The notes beneath the pieces are model-generated. The model did no database searches, was not told where the DNA came from, and worked only from the letters and a program-made list of their open reading frames with translations. The position numbers and the translations under genes were made by a program. Shown here piece after piece: positions 44,240-56,945 of a stretch of DNA of 64,000 nucleotides (the stretch's first letter is position 1; each line of letters opens with the position of its first letter). Origin of the DNA: Streptomyces kanamyceticus (GTDB lineage: Bacteria > Actinomycetota > Actinomycetes > Streptomycetales > Streptomycetaceae); contig NZ_CP023699.1 of the NCBI RefSeq assembly GCF_008704495.1, positions 496,001-560,000 of the forward strand, in the 5' to 3' direction.

Positions 44240-45087
44240 CGGAACACCTCTTCGTAGTCGTAGAAGCCACGCCCGGTCTTCCGGCCGTGGTGCCCGTCGC
44301 GGACCTTGCCGAGCAGCAGGTCGCAGGGGCGGCTGCGGTCGTCGCCGGTGCGCTTGTGCAACACCCACAGCGCGTCGACGAGGTTGTCGATGCCGATCAG
44401 GTCCGCGGTGCGCAGCGGCCCTGTCGGATGGCCGAGGCAGCCCGTCATGAGCGCGTCGACGTCCTCGGTGGAGGCGGTGCCCTCCTGCACGATCCGCGCC
44501 GCGTCGTTGATCATCGGATGGAGCAACCGGCTCGTGACGAAGCCGGGCGCGTCCCGGACGACGATCGGCTTGCGGCCGAGCACCGCGAGGAGGTCCGCGA
44601 CGGCGGCCATGGCCGGTTCGCCGCTGCGGGGCCCGCGGATCACCTCGACCGTGGGGATCACGTACGACGGGTTCATGAAGTGCGTGCCGAGCAGGTTCTC
44701 CGGCCGTGCCACGGCGTCGGCCAGCTCGTCGACCGGGATCGACGACGTGTTGGTGATGATCGGGGTGCCGGGCGGCGCCGCCGCCGAGACCGTGGCGAGC
44801 ACGTCCGCCTTGACCACGGCGTCCTCGACGACGGCTTCGATCACCGCGTCGGCCATGCCGATCGCGGGCAGCACCGACGTCGTCGTCTCAAGGACGCCGG
44901 GGTCGGCCTCGGCGGGCCCGGCCACGAGCTGTGCCATCCGCAGCTCGGCGGCTATCCGCGTCCGCGCCGCCACGAGGATCGCGTCGGAGGTGTCGACGAG
45001 CGTCACGTGGACGCCGTGGCGCAGCGCGAGCGTGGTGATGCCGGTGCCCATCACTCCCGCGCCGAGCACGAGGATCCGGTGCGCCAT
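44236..45087 (-). CDS. fkbK: 3-hydroxyacyl-CoA dehydrogenase-type enzyme of the methoxymalonyl pathway
   Basis: ATG 45087 (GGAGAGG upstream) yields 283 residues; an upstream in-frame GTG adds 71 unlikely Arg-rich residues. It has the NAD motif ILVLGAGVMGTGI, IEAVVEDAVVKADVL, ITNTSSIPVDELAD, GTHFMNPSYVIPTVEVIRG and a C-terminal YDYEE. FkbK oxidises glyceryl-ACP (as FkbI partner) in forming the methoxymalonyl unit. It is 20 bases behind fkbL. Confidence 0.94.
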   Translation of the reverse strand: MAHRILVLGAGVMGTGITTLALRHGVHVTLVDTSDAILVAARTRIAAELRMAQLVAGPAEADPGVLETTTSVLPAIGMADAVIEAVVEDAVVKADVLATVSAAAPPGTPIITNTSSIPVDELADAVARPENLLGTHFMNPSYVIPTVEVIRGPRSGEPAMAAVADLLAVLGRKPIVVRDAPGFVTSRLLHPMINDAARIVQEGTASTEDVDALMTGCLGHPTGPLRTADLIGIDNLVDALWVLHKRTGDDRSRPCDLLLGKVRDGHHGRKTGRGFYDYEEVFR

Positions 45088-45107
45088 GCCCTCTCCTTCC
45101 CCTGGCC

Positions 45108-46145
45108 TCACCACGGCAGCGAGTACGGGTCGAGTACGTCCTCCGGCGCCGCTCCGATCGCGGCCTTTCGGCCGAGACCGAGCTCGTCCGCGAAGCCGAG
45201 CAGCACGTCGAACGCGATGTGGTCGGCGAACGCGCTGCCGGTGGAGTCGAGGACGCTCAGGCTGTCGACGTGCGCCGTCGCGCTGCTCGGCGCCGCGCAC
45301 AAGCTCGCGAGGGACGGGCCAAGGTCACGGTCCGGCAGTTGCTGGAACTCGCCTTCCGCGCGGGCCTGTCCGGGGTGGTCGACGCAGATGAACGCGTCGT
45401 CCAGCAGAGGTCTCGGCAACTCGGTCTTGCCCGGCTCGTCGGCGCCCGTCGCGTTCACGTGCAGGTGCGGCAGTCGCGGCCCGGCAGGCAGCACGGGGCC
45501 TTCGCCCGCGGGCACCGAGGTGACGGTGCTCAGGACGTCCGCGGCGGCGACCGCCGCCGCGGGACCGGTGACATCAACCGTGAGGCCGAGGAACGCGACG
45601 CGGCCCGCGAAGGACTCCGCGTGGTCCGGGTCGGTGTCGCTGACCAGGATCCGCTCGATCGGCAGGACCCTGCTGAGCGCGTGCGCCTGGGTCACCGCCT
45701 GCGCGCCCGCGCCGATCAGTGCGAGCGTGGCGCTGTCGGGCCTGGCGAGGAGTCGGCTCGCGATCGCCGAGACCGCGCCGGTCCGCATCGCGGTGATCAC
45801 GGCCGCGTCGGCGAACGCGATCAGGCTCCCGCTGTCGTCGTCCAGGCGCGACACCGTACCGACGACCGTCGGCAGCCGGAATCGCCGGTAGTTGTGCGGA
45901 CTGTACGAGATCGTCTTCATGGTCACGGCGACACCGGGCACCCGGTACGGCATGAACTCGATGACGCCGGGCACTTCGCCGCCGCGGGCGAATCCACTGC
46001 GTGGTGGCGCCTCGGCGAGCTCTCCACGGCCCAGTGCGGCGAAGCCGTTGTGCAGGTCGTCGATCAGCCGGTCCATGATCGCGTCGCGGCCGACCACGGA
46101 GAGAATCTGCTTGATGTCGCGCTGCCGCAGGATCTTGGTCTGCAT
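45108..46145 (-). CDS. fkbL: Lysine cyclodeaminase
   Basis: The 345-residue protein matches ornithine/lysine cyclodeaminases: EFMPYRVPGVAVTMKTIS (active Lys), RRFRLPTVVGT, Rossmann motif ALIGAGAQAVTQAHALSRV, VNATGADEPGK with the catalytic Asp. FkbL converts L-lysine to L-pipecolate, which ends the FK506 chain. ATG 46145 has GGGAGGTGAC as site inside the end of fkbC, three bases from its stop, so the genes are coupled. The gene is intact. Confidence 0.95.
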   Translation of the reverse strand: MQTKILRQRDIKQILSVVGRDAIMDRLIDDLHNGFAALGRGELAEAPPRSGFARGGEVPGVIEFMPYRVPGVAVTMKTISYSPHNYRRFRLPTVVGTVSRLDDDSGSLIAFADAAVITAMRTGAVSAIASRLLARPDSATLALIGAGAQAVTQAHALSRVLPIERILVSDTDPDHAESFAGRVAFLGLTVDVTGPAAAVAAADVLSTVTSVPAGEGPVLPAGPRLPHLHVNATGADEPGKTELPRPLLDDAFICVDHPGQARAEGEFQQLPDRDLGPSLASLCAAPSSATAHVDSLSVLDSTGSAFADHIAFDVLLGFADELGLGRKAAIGAAPEDVLDPYSLPW

Positions 46146-46148
46146 GTG

Positions 46149-49100
46149 TCACCTCCCTTTCTTGGTCGGGGCTGTGCGCAGCTCCCGGTCGATGAGGTCG
46201 AAGATCTCGTCCGCGGTCGCGTCCTCGGACAACACGTCCGCCGGTACGGCCGGGCGGCCCACCCGCTGCCAGCGCTCGAACAGGGCGCCGATGCGGGGCC
46301 CGATCGAGTCGTTCCTGCGATCACCCGGGTCGACGTCCGCGACCAGTTCCTCAAGGCGGTCGAGTTGCGCGAGTACCGCGGCCGCCGGATCGTCCGGGGA
46401 CAGGAGTTCACCGATGCGGCCTGCGAGCGCGCGCGGCGTCGGATAGTCGAAGACGAGCGTGGCGGAGAGCCGCAGACCGGTCGCTTCGTTGAGGCCATTG
46501 CGCAGTTGCACCGCGATGAGCGAGTCGACGCCGAGCTGCCGGAACGCCGCGTCCTCCGGGACGTCCTCCGGTCCCGCGTGCCCCAGCAGGGCTGCCGCCT
46601 TCTGCCGTACGAGCGTGAGCAGGTCGGTGTGGCGCGCGACCTCGTTGCGGGCGCCCCGCCGGGCCACCGGTTTGCGGCGACCGCGCAACAGCGGTATGTC
46701 CGAAGGAAGTTCACCCGCCACGGCGACGACACTGCCCGTTCCGGCATGAACGGCGGCGTCGTACATGCGCATGCCCTGCTCGGCGGTGAGTGCCCTCGCC
46801 CCGCCTTGACGCATGCGGCGCCGGTCGGCGTCGGTCAGCTCGCCGGTCAGACCGCTCGCCTGGTCCCACAGCCCCCACGCGATCGAAAGGCCTGGCAGCC
46901 CCTGCGTACGGCGGTGTTCGGCGAGTGCGTCGAGGAACGCGTTCGCCGCCGCGTAGTTGCCCTGACCTGGCGTGCCCAACACACCGGCAGCGGACGAGTA
47001 GAGGACGAATGCGGCGAGGTCGGTGGCGTGGGTGTGGGTGTGGTGGTGGAGGTGCCAGGCGGCGTCGGCTTTGGGTTGGAGGACGGTGTCGATGCGTTGG
47101 GGTGTGAGGTTGTCGAGGAGGGCGTCGTCGAGGGCGGCGGCGGTGTGGAAGACGCCGGTGAGGGTTCGGGTATCTGGGCGAGGGCGGTGGCGAGTTGGGT
47201 GGGGTCGCTGACGTCGCAGGGCAGGTGGGTGCCGGGGGTGGTGTCGGGCGGGGGTGTGCGGGAGAGGAGGTAGGTGTGGGGGTGGTTGAGGTGGCGGGCG
47301 AGGATTCCGGCGAGGGTGCCGGAGCCGCCGGTGATGATGACGGCGCCCTCGGGGTCGAGCGGCCGCGGGACCGTCAGCACCAGCTTGCCGACGTGTTCGC
47401 CTCGGCTCATGGTCGCCAGCGCGTCGCGGGCCTGACGTATGTCGTGAACCATCACCGGTAGGGGGTGCAGTGTGCCGTTCGCGAACAGGTCGAGGAGTTG
47501 GGTGATGATCTGCTGGAGTCGGTCGGGTCCCGCGTCCATGAGGTCGAAGGGCTGCTGGGCGTGGTGGCGGATGTCGGTCTTGCCCATTTCGATGAACCGG
47601 CCGCCGGGTGCGAGGAGTGCGGTGGAGGTGTCGAGGAGTTCGCCGGTGAGGGAGTTGAGTACGACGTCGACCGGGGGGAAGGTGTCGGCGAACGCGGTGC
47701 TGCGGGAGTCGGCGATGTGGGTGGGTGCCAGGTCCACCAGGTGCTGTTTGGGGGTGCTGGCGGTGGCGTACACGTCCGCGCCCAGGTGGCGGGCGATCTG
47801 GACGGCGGCCGCGCCGACTCCGGTGGCCGCAGCGTGGATGAGGACCTGCTCGCCGGGGCGCAGCTTGGCCAGGTCGACCAGGCCGTACCAGGCGGTCGCG
47901 AACACCGTCACCACCGACGCCGCCTGCGGGAACGTCCAGTCGTCCGGCATCCGGCCCAGCATGCGGTGGTCGGCGATGACCGTGGGGCCGAAACCGGTCC
48001 CCACGAGGCCGAAGACGCGGTCGCCCGCTGTCAGGCCGGAAACGTCTGCGCCGGTCTCCAGGACGACGCCCGCAGCCTCGCCGCCGAGAACGCCCCGGCC
48101 GGGATAGGTGCCGAGCGCGATCAGCACGTCACGGAAGTTGAGACCCGCCGCACGTACGCCGATCCGGACCTCGGTCGGCGCCAACGGGCGCCAGGGTTCC
48201 GCCGAATCGGCCGCGGTGAGGCCGTCGAGAGTGCCCGTGGGCGCCGGTCGGATCAACCACGTATCGCTCTCCGGCACGATGAGCGGTTCCGGCACACGGG
48301 TGAGGCGGGCCGCCTCGAACCGGCCGCGGCGCAGGCGAAGACGTGGCTCGTCCAGTGCGACAGCGATGCGCTGCTGCTCGGGTTCGAGTGTGACTCCGGG
48401 CGCGGTCTCGACGTGGACGAACCGGCCGGGTTGCTCGGCCTGGGCGGCGCGCAGGAGCCCGGCGGCCGCGGCGGTGGCGAGGCCCTCGGTGGTGTGCACG
48501 AGCAGGGTCTGGTCGGTTCCGGTCAGGGCCGCCAGCAAGTGGGCCGTCAGCGCGCGTGTCTCGGCCGTCGGGTCATCGTCGGCAGCGGCGTGCAGCGTGA
48601 TGACGTCCACGTCGCCCGTGGGGACGTCCACGGGTACGGCGACCTCGGTCCAGGCCAGGCGCATCAGGCCGGTGTCCGCGGGCGGGGAGAGCGGGCGGGT
48701 GCGGATCGTCCGGATCTCGGCGACCAGTTGGCCGGTGGAGTCGGCGGCGCGCAGGCTCAGTTCGTCCCCGTCCCGGGTGATCACGACTCGGAGCGTGGTG
48801 GGACCGGCGCTGACGAACCGGGCCCCCGTCCACGCGAACGGCAGGCCGGGGGCACTGTCGTCCGGCACGGTGAAGGCGACGGCTTGCAGGGCCGCGTCGA
48901 GCAGGGCGGGGTGCAGGGCATAGCGGGTCGCCTCGGCGGCTTGCTCGTCGGAGAGGGTGACGTCCGCGTAGACGGTGTCGCCATCTTGTCGGGCGGCGCG
49001 CAGTCCCTGGAACGCCGGTCCATAGCCGTAACCGGCGTCAGCGAGCTCGTCGTAGAAGGTGGTGACGTCGACAGGTTGTGCGTTGGGCGGGGGCCACTGG

Positions 49101-52100
49101 AGGAACGTGTCGGTGCTGGAATCGGGATGGGTGGGATCAGGGCCGATGTTGGTGGTGAGTGTGCCGGTGGCGTGGCGGGTCCAGGTGTCGGTTCCTTCGG
49201 GGCGTGCGTGGACGCTCACTGGGCGGCGTCCGGTGGTGTCGGGCTGATCGACGGTGACGGTGAGATCGGCAGCACCGGTCACGGGCAGGGTGAGTGGCGT
49301 CTCGATGACCAGCTCGTCGATGGTGTCGCAGCCGACCTCGTCACCGGCCCGCACCACGAGTTCGAGCAACGCCGTGCCCGGCAGCAACACCGTGTCCTGC
49401 ACCGTGTGATCGGCCAGCCAGGGATGGGTACGCAGAGAGATCCGGCCCGTGAGCAGCACGCCGTCGCTGCCCGGCAGCACCGCCGCACTCGACAGGAACG
49501 GATGCCCGATCCCCGCGCCGCCGACCGGGGCGGGCTGCAGCCAGTACCGCTTGTGGTCGAAGGGGTAGGTGGGCAGGTCCAACAGGCGGTGCTGGGCGGG
49601 CTCGATCAGGGTGGTCCAGTCGACGTCCGCGCCCTGGGTCCAGGCCTGTGCGAGGGCGGTCAGGAACCGGTCCCAGCCGCCGTCATCGGTACGCAGGGAA
49701 GCGACCGTGCGCTCCTGGTCCAGGGCGGGCAGCAGCACCGGGTGGGCGCTGCACTCGATGAACAGCGAACCGTCCAGCTCACTGACCGCCGTGTCCATCG
49801 CCACCGGCTGACGCAGGTTGCGGTACCAGTAGTCGTCGCCGACCGCTTCGGTCACCCAGCCGCTGTCCACCGTCGACCACCAGGAGATGTCAGGTGCGCT
49901 GCTGGTGATCCCCCCTAAGACGTCGGCCAGTTCGTCCTGGATCGCTTCCACGTGCGGGGTATGCGAGGCGTAATCCACCGCGATCCGGCGCACCCGCACA
50001 CCCGCAGCCTCATACCGGGCCAGCACCCGCTCCACCGCCGCCGGATCGCCCGCGACCACGGTGGATTCCGGACCGTTGCGCGCCGCGATCCACACCCCCT
50101 CCATCACCTCAACGGCACTGGCGGGCAAGGCGATTGACGCCATCGCCCCGTGCCCGGCCAGCCGCGCGGCAATGGTCTGGCTGCGCAAGGCCACGACCCG
50201 CGCGGCGTCCTCCAGACTCAACGCTCCCGCCACACATGCCGCGGCGATCTCCCCCTGCGAATGCCCCACCACCGCATCCGGGACGACACCATGCGCCTGC
50301 CACAGTGCGGCCAGACTCACCGCCACCGCCCACGACGCGGGCTGCAACACCTCCACCCGATCAGCCACCACCGCCTCACCCAACACATCCAGCACATCCC
50401 ACCCCGTGTACGGCTCCAGCGCCGCCGCACACTCCCGCATCCGCGCCGCGAACACCTCCGAGACGCCCATCAACTCCCGGCCCATCCCCACCCACTGCGA
50501 GCCCTGCCCCGGAAACACGAACACCGTCCGCGCCCCCTCCACAGCCACCCCGGCAACCGTGCTCTCCCCCAGCAACACCGCCCGACGGTCGAACACCGCA
50601 CGCCCACGCACCAGACCATCCGCCACCGCGCCCAGGTCCGCCCCACCCCGCACGTACGCACCCAGCCGCTCCACCTGGACCGCCAGACTCGACTCCGTAC
50701 GCGCCGACACCGGCAACGGCACCAACCCCCCACCCGAGGAAGCCTCCGCACCCGAAGACGGCTCAGGCGCACCCTCCAGCACCACATGCGCGTTCGTGCC
50801 ACTGACCCCGAACGACGACACACCCGCGCGCGGCACCCGGCCGGACTCCGGCCACGGCCTCGCCTCGGTGACCACCTCAACAGCTCCGGCCGTCCAGTCC
50901 ACGTGTGACGACGGCTCATCCACATGCAACGTCCGCGGCACCACCCCACGCCGCATCGCCATCACCATCTTGATGACACCAGCAACACCCGCCGCCGCCT
51001 GCGCATGACCGATGTTCGACTTCAACGAACCCAACAACAACGGAACTTCACGACCCTGCCCATACGTCGCCAGAACCGCCTGCGCCTCGATCGGATCCCC
51101 CAGAACCGTCCCCGTCCCGTGCGCCTCCACCACATCCACATCCGCCGCGCCGAGCCCCGCGTTCGCCAGGGCCTGCCGGATCACGCGCTGCTGCGACGGG
51201 CCGTTCGGCGCGGAGAGGCCGTTGGACGCGCCGTCCTGGTTCACCGCAGAACCACGGACGACCGCGAGAACGGTGTGACCGTTGCGCTCCGCATCGGAAA
51301 GCCGTTCCACGACCAGGACACCGGCGCCTTCCGCCCATCCGGTGCCGTTCGCGGCGTCCGCGAACGCGCGGCAGCGGCCGTCGGGAGAGAGCCCGCCCTG
51401 CTGTTCGAACTCGACGAATCCGTCCGGGTTCGCCATGACGGTGACACCGCCGACCAGCGCGAGCGAGCACTCACCGTGGCGCAGGGCGTGCCCCGCCTGG
51501 TGCAGCGCGACGAGCGATGACGAGCACGCCGTGTCGACGGTGAACGCCGGGCCCTGGAGCCCGTAGAAGTACGAGATCCGGCCGGTGAGGACGCTGGGCT
51601 GCACGCCGATCGAGCCGAACCCGCCCAGGTCGGCGCCGACGCCGTACCCGTAGGAGAAGGCCCCCATGAACACGCCGGTGTCGCTTCCGCGCAGCGTGCC
51701 CGGCACGATGCCCGCGTTCTCGAACGCCTCCCACGTCGTCTCCAGCAGGATCCGCTGCTGCGGGTCCATGGCCAGCGCCTCGCGCGGACTGATCCCGAAG
51801 AACGCGGCGTCGAAGTCGGCGGCGTCGGAGAGGAAACCGCCGCGATCCGCGTCCGGTCCGCCGGTGAGGCCCGAAGGGTCCCAGCCGCGGTCGACCGGGA
51901 AGCCGGTGACCGCGTCGCCGCCACTGTCCAGCATCTGCCACAGGTCACCCGGGGAGGCGACGCCGCCGGGCAGGCGGCAGGCCATGCCGACGATCGCGAG
52001 GGGCTCGTCGCGGGACGCGGCGGCCGCCGGAACCGCGGCCGGGACTGCGCCGCCGACCAGCGCCTCGTCCAGCCGTGACGCGATGGCCCTCGGTGTCGGA

Positions 52101-55100
52101 TGGTCGAAGGCGAGCGTGGCGGGCAGTCGGACGCCGGTCGCCGCGGCGAGCCGGTTCCGCAGCTCGACGGCGGTCAACGAGTCGACACCAAGGTCCTTGA
52201 ACGCCGCGTCCGCCGGGACGCCCGCGGCGTCCACGTGGCCCAGCACCGCCGCCGCGCAGTCGCGGACCAGGGTGAGCAGCGCGGCATCCCGGTCGGCGCC
52301 GGTCATGGCGCCGAGCCGCTCGGCGAGCGGGACAGTGGTGGCGGCCGCCCCGCGCGGCACGGAGCGGCGCAAGCTCGCGAGGAGGGGGGACGTCTGTTCG
52401 CGCAGGTCCATGATGGCCGCCACGGCGAACGCGGCATCGGAACCGGCCGCGGTCTCCAACAGGCGTAGGGCCAGGCCTGCTTGCATGGGGCGGAAACCAC
52501 CGCGGCGTACGCGGGTCCGGTTCGTGTCGCTCATGCCGCCGGTGAGTCCGCTGTCGTCGGCCCACAGTCCCCAGGCCAGTGACAGCGCGGGCAGCCCCTC
52601 GGCACGGCGCTGCGCGGCGAGTCCGTCGAGGAACCCGTTCGCCGCCGCGTAGTTGGCCTGGCCACGGCCGCCGAGGATGCCCGCGACGGACGAGTAGAGG
52701 ACGAACGCGCGCAGGTCCGCACCGCGAGTCAGCTCGTGCAGATGCCAGGCGCCGTCGGCCTTGGGGCGCAGCGTGGTGGCGAGCCGCTCCGGCGTGAGCG
52801 CCGCGACCACACCGTCATCGAGCGCCGCCGCCGTGTGGAAGACCGCCGTGAGCGGCCGATCCACGGCGGCGAGCGCGGCGGCGAGCTGGTCCCTGTCGGA
52901 GACGTCACAGCGGACGTGGACGCCGGGTGTGTCCGCCGGCGGCTCGCTGCGCGACAGCAGCAACAGATGGCGGGCGCCGTGCTCGGCGACGAGCCGCCGG
53001 GCGAGAAGACCGGCCAGCACGCCCGAGCCGCCGGTGATGACCACCGTGCCGTCCGGGTCGAGCAACGGCTCGTACGGCGGCGTGGCGACCGCCCGGGTGA
53101 GCCGGGGCGCCTCGTATCGGCCGTCGGTGACGCGAACGTACGGCTCGGCCAGTGTCGTGGCCGCGGCCATCGCCTCGACGGAGGTGTCGGCGCCGGTCTC
53201 CACGAGCACGAATCGGCCCGGATGCTCGGCCTGCGCGGACCGGACGAGTCCTGCGACCGCTCCCCCGGTCGGTCCCGCGTCGACGCGGACGACGATAGTG
53301 GTCTCCGCGAGGCTGTCGTCGGCGATCACCCGGTGCAACTCGGCGAGCACGAGCTCGGAGAGCCGGTAGGTCTCGTCGAGCACGTCCGCGCCCGGGTCCG
53401 GGACTGCTGAGACGACTTGGACCGCGTCCGCGGGACCGGGGGTGGAGGCGGGAGTGGGCAGTTCGGTCCAGGAGAGGTCGTACAGGGAGTTACGGACGGC
53501 GGCGTCGGTGTCGGCGTCGGTGCTGACGTTCACCGGCCGCGCGGTCAACTCGGAGACGGTCACCACAGGGTGGCCTGCCGGGTCCGCCGCGTGCACGGCC
53601 ACGCCATGGGGGCCCGGGGTGATCGCGACACGCAGCGTGGTGGCGCCGGTCGTGTGGAACCGTACGCCGTTCCACGAGAACGGCAGCTTCACCTCCGACG
53701 CCGAGTCCGAATCCTGCCCCGTGAGCGGCGGCAGGCAGGTGACGTGCAGCGCCGCGTCGAGCAGGGCCGGGTGTACGCCGTAGCGGGACGTGTCGTCCGC
53801 CTGTTCCGCGGCGATCTCCACCTCGGCGTACAAGGTTTCGCCTGCGCGCCAAGCCGCGCGCAGGCCGCGGAATGCCGGGCCGTAGAGGTAGCCGGTCTCA
53901 GCGAGCCGCTCGTAGAAGCCGGTGACGTCGACGGGTTGTGCCCCGGGCGGCGGCCACGCGGACGAGGGGGCCGCCACGGTGTTTCCGGCGCGGCCGAGTG
54001 TGCCGGTGGCGTGGCGGGTCCAGGTGTCGGTTCCTTCGGGGCGTGCGTGGACGCTCACCGGGCGGCATCCGGTGTCGTCGGGCTGGTCGACAGTGACGGT
54101 GAGATCGACGGCACCGGTGACGGGCAGTACGAGCGGGGTCTCGATGACCAGTTCGTCAATGGTGTCGCAGCCGACCTCGTCACCGGCCCGCACCACAAGT
54201 TCGAGGAACGCCGTGCCCGGCAGCAACACCATGTCCTGCACGGCGTGATCGGCCAGCCACGGATGCGTGGCCAGGGACAGCTTGCCCGTGAGTAGTACGC
54301 CGTCGCTGCCCGGCAGCACCGCCGCACTCGACAGGAACGGATGCCCGATCCCCGCGCCACCCTCCGGGGCAGGCAACAGCCAGTACCGCTTGTGGTCGAA
54401 GGGGTAGGTCGGCAGATCCAACAACCGGTGCGGGGCGGGCTCGACGAGGATGGTCCAGTCGACGTCCGCGCCCTGGGTCCAGGCCTCGGCGAGCGCGGTC
54501 AGGAACCGCTCCCAGCCACCGTCATCGGTACGCAGGGAAGCGACCGTACGCTCCTGGTCCAAGGCGGGCAGCAGCACCGGATGGGCACTGCACTCGATGA
54601 ACAGCGAACCGTCCAGCTCGCCGATCGCCGTGTCCATCGCCACCGGCTGACGCAGGTTGCGGTACCAGTAGTCGTCATCGACCGGTTCGGTCACCCAGTC
54701 GCTGTCGACCGTCGACCACCAAGGGATTGTGGGGACTTGGGCCGTCACCCCTTCCAGGACCTCGGCCAACTCGTCCTGGATCGCTTCCACGTGCGGGGTG
54801 TGCGAGGCGTAATCCACCGCGATCCGGCGCACCCGCACACCCTCGGCCTCGTAGCGGGCCAGCACCTGCTCCACCGCCGCCGGATCGCCCGCGATCACAG
54901 TCGAGGAGGGGCCGTTGCGGGCCGCGACCCACACTCCCTCCATCACCTCAACCTCGGCAGAGGGTATGGCAATTGACGCCATCGCCCCACGACCGGCCAG
55001 CCGCGCGGCGATGGTCTGGCTGCGCAAGGCCACGATTCGCGCAGCGTCCTCCAGACTCAAGGCCCCCGCCACACTCGCCGCGGCGATCTCCCCCTGCGAA

Positions 55101-56941
55101 TGCCCGATCACCGCATCCGGAGTGCCCCCGTGGGCCTGCCACAGTGCGGCCAGGCTCACCGCCACCGCCCACGACGCGGGCTGCAACACCTCCACCCGAT
55201 CAGCCACCACCGCCTCGCCCAGCACATCCAGCAAATCCCAGCCGGTATGCGGCTCCAGCGCCGCCGCACACTCCCGCATCCGCGCCGCGAACACCTCCGA
55301 GGCGCCCATCAACTCCCGGCCCATGCCCACCCATTGCGAGCCCTGCCCCGGGAACACGAACACCGTCCGCAGCTCGCCCTCAGCCACCCCGGCAACCGTG
55401 CTCTCCCCCAGCAACACCGCCCGATGGCCGAAGACCACCCGCTCACGGACCAGGCCATCCGCCACCGCGCTGAGGTCCGCCCCACTCCGCACGTACGCAC
55501 CCAGCCGCTCCACCTGGACCGCCAGGCTCGACTCCGTACGCGCCGACACCGGCAACGGCACCAGACCCGACGACCCCCCGCTACGAACCGACGACTCCGC
55601 AACCTCCTCCAAAATCACATGCGCATTCGTGCCACTCACCCCGAACGCGGACACACCGGCCCGGCGCGGGCGGTCCGACTCCGGCCACGGCCTCGCCTCC
55701 GTGAGCAGCTCAACCGCCCCGGTCGTCCAGTCCACGTGTGACGACGGCTCATCCACATGCAACGTCCGCGGCACCACCCCACGCCGCATCGCCATCACCA
55801 TCTTGATGACACCGGCAACACCCGCCGCCGCCTGCGCATGACCGATGTTCGACTTCAACGAACCCAACAACAACGGAACTTCACGACCCTGCCCATACGT
55901 CGCCAGAACCGCCTGCGCCTCGATCGGATCGCCGAGGACCGTTCCCGTCCCGTGCGCCTCCACCACGTCGACGTCGGCTGGAGCGAGTCCCGCACTTCCG
56001 AGTGCCTGACGGATCACCCGTTGCTGGGCCGGGCCGTTCGGTGCGGAGATGCCGTTGGACGCGCCGTCCTGGTTCACCGCCGAGCCGCGTACGACCGCGA
56101 GAACGGTGTGACCGTTGCGCTCCGCGTCGGACAGCCGTTCCACGACCAGGACACCGGCGCCCTCGGCGAACCCGGTGCCGTCCGCCGCGTCGGCGAACGC
56201 CTTGCACCGCCCGTCCGGGGCCACGCCGCCCTGCCGGGAGAACTCCACGAAGCTCTGCGGCGACGCCATCACCGTGACACCGCCGACGAGCGCGAGGGAG
56301 CACTCGCCCGCGCGCAGTGCCTGACCGGCCTGGTGCAGGGCGACCAGGGACGACGAGCACGCCGTGTCGACGGTGACGGCGGGGCCTTCGAGTCCGAAGA
56401 AGTATGAGAGGCGGCCCGCAAGGACCGCGGGCTGTGTGCTGTAGGCGCCGAAGCCACCCAGGTCCGCACCGGCGCCGTAGCCGTAGTAGAAGCCGCCGAC
56501 GAACACTCCTGTGTCGGTGCCGCGCAGCACGTCCGCCTTGATACCCGCGCGTTCGATGGCCTCCCAGGCGATCTCGAGAAGGATCCGCTGCTGCGGGTCG
56601 AGCGCGGTGGCCTCCCGCGGGCTGATGCCGAAGAACGCGGCGTCGAAGTCGGCGGCGCCCATGAGCGCACCCGCCCTCGACGTCGCGGACTCGGCGGCGG
56701 CGTGTAGTGCGGCCACGTCCCAGCCCCGGTCGGTGGGGAAGTCGCCGACCGCGTCACCGCCGTCCTCGACGAGCTCCCACAGCTCTTCCGGGGACGTGAT
56801 GCCGCCGGGCAGGCGGCACGCCATCCCGACGACGGCGAGCGGCTCGTTCGCGGCGGCGCGCAGCGCGGTGTTCTCCCTGCGCAGTTTCGCGTTGTCCTTG
56901 ACCGACGTCCGCAGCGCGTCGATCAGGTCGTTTCCAGCCAT
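46149..56941 (-). CDS. fkbC: FK506-type polyketide synthase, modules 5 and 6, with one frameshift in the last KR
   Basis: About 3,597 residues once repaired. N-terminal coiled-coil docking (residues 1-30), then module 5: KS (Cys near 192), AT (Ser near 610, motif YASH about 708, methylmalonyl type), DH ([10 protein letters not shown] near 896), KR (GGSG near 1297, YAAAN near 1430), ACP (Ser near 1582). Module 6: KS (Cys near 1802), AT (Ser near 2224, again YASH), DH (near 2509), ER ([12 protein letters not shown] near 2930), KR (near 3205), ACP (near 3470). This suits C19=C20 formation and full reduction at C18. At about 47163 one base is missing (GTGAGGGTT for GTGAGGGGTT on plus), shifting the KR frame after AQIPEP. 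Start ATG 56941 lies four bases after the fkbB stop. Confidence 0.93.
50891..51097. repeat. Near-identical KS segment, module 6 copy
   Basis: These 207 bases match 55724-55930 of module 5 with a single mismatch, far above the identity of the surrounding KS sequences. The two AT regions next to them are also unusually alike. Confidence 0.9.
55724..55930. repeat. Near-identical KS segment, module 5 copy
   Basis: Partner of 50891-51097 (206 of 207 bases identical by eye), in the KS region around [13 protein letters not shown] on the complementary reading. Points to recent gene conversion between the modules. Confidence 0.9.
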
Positions 56942-56945
56942 CGCC

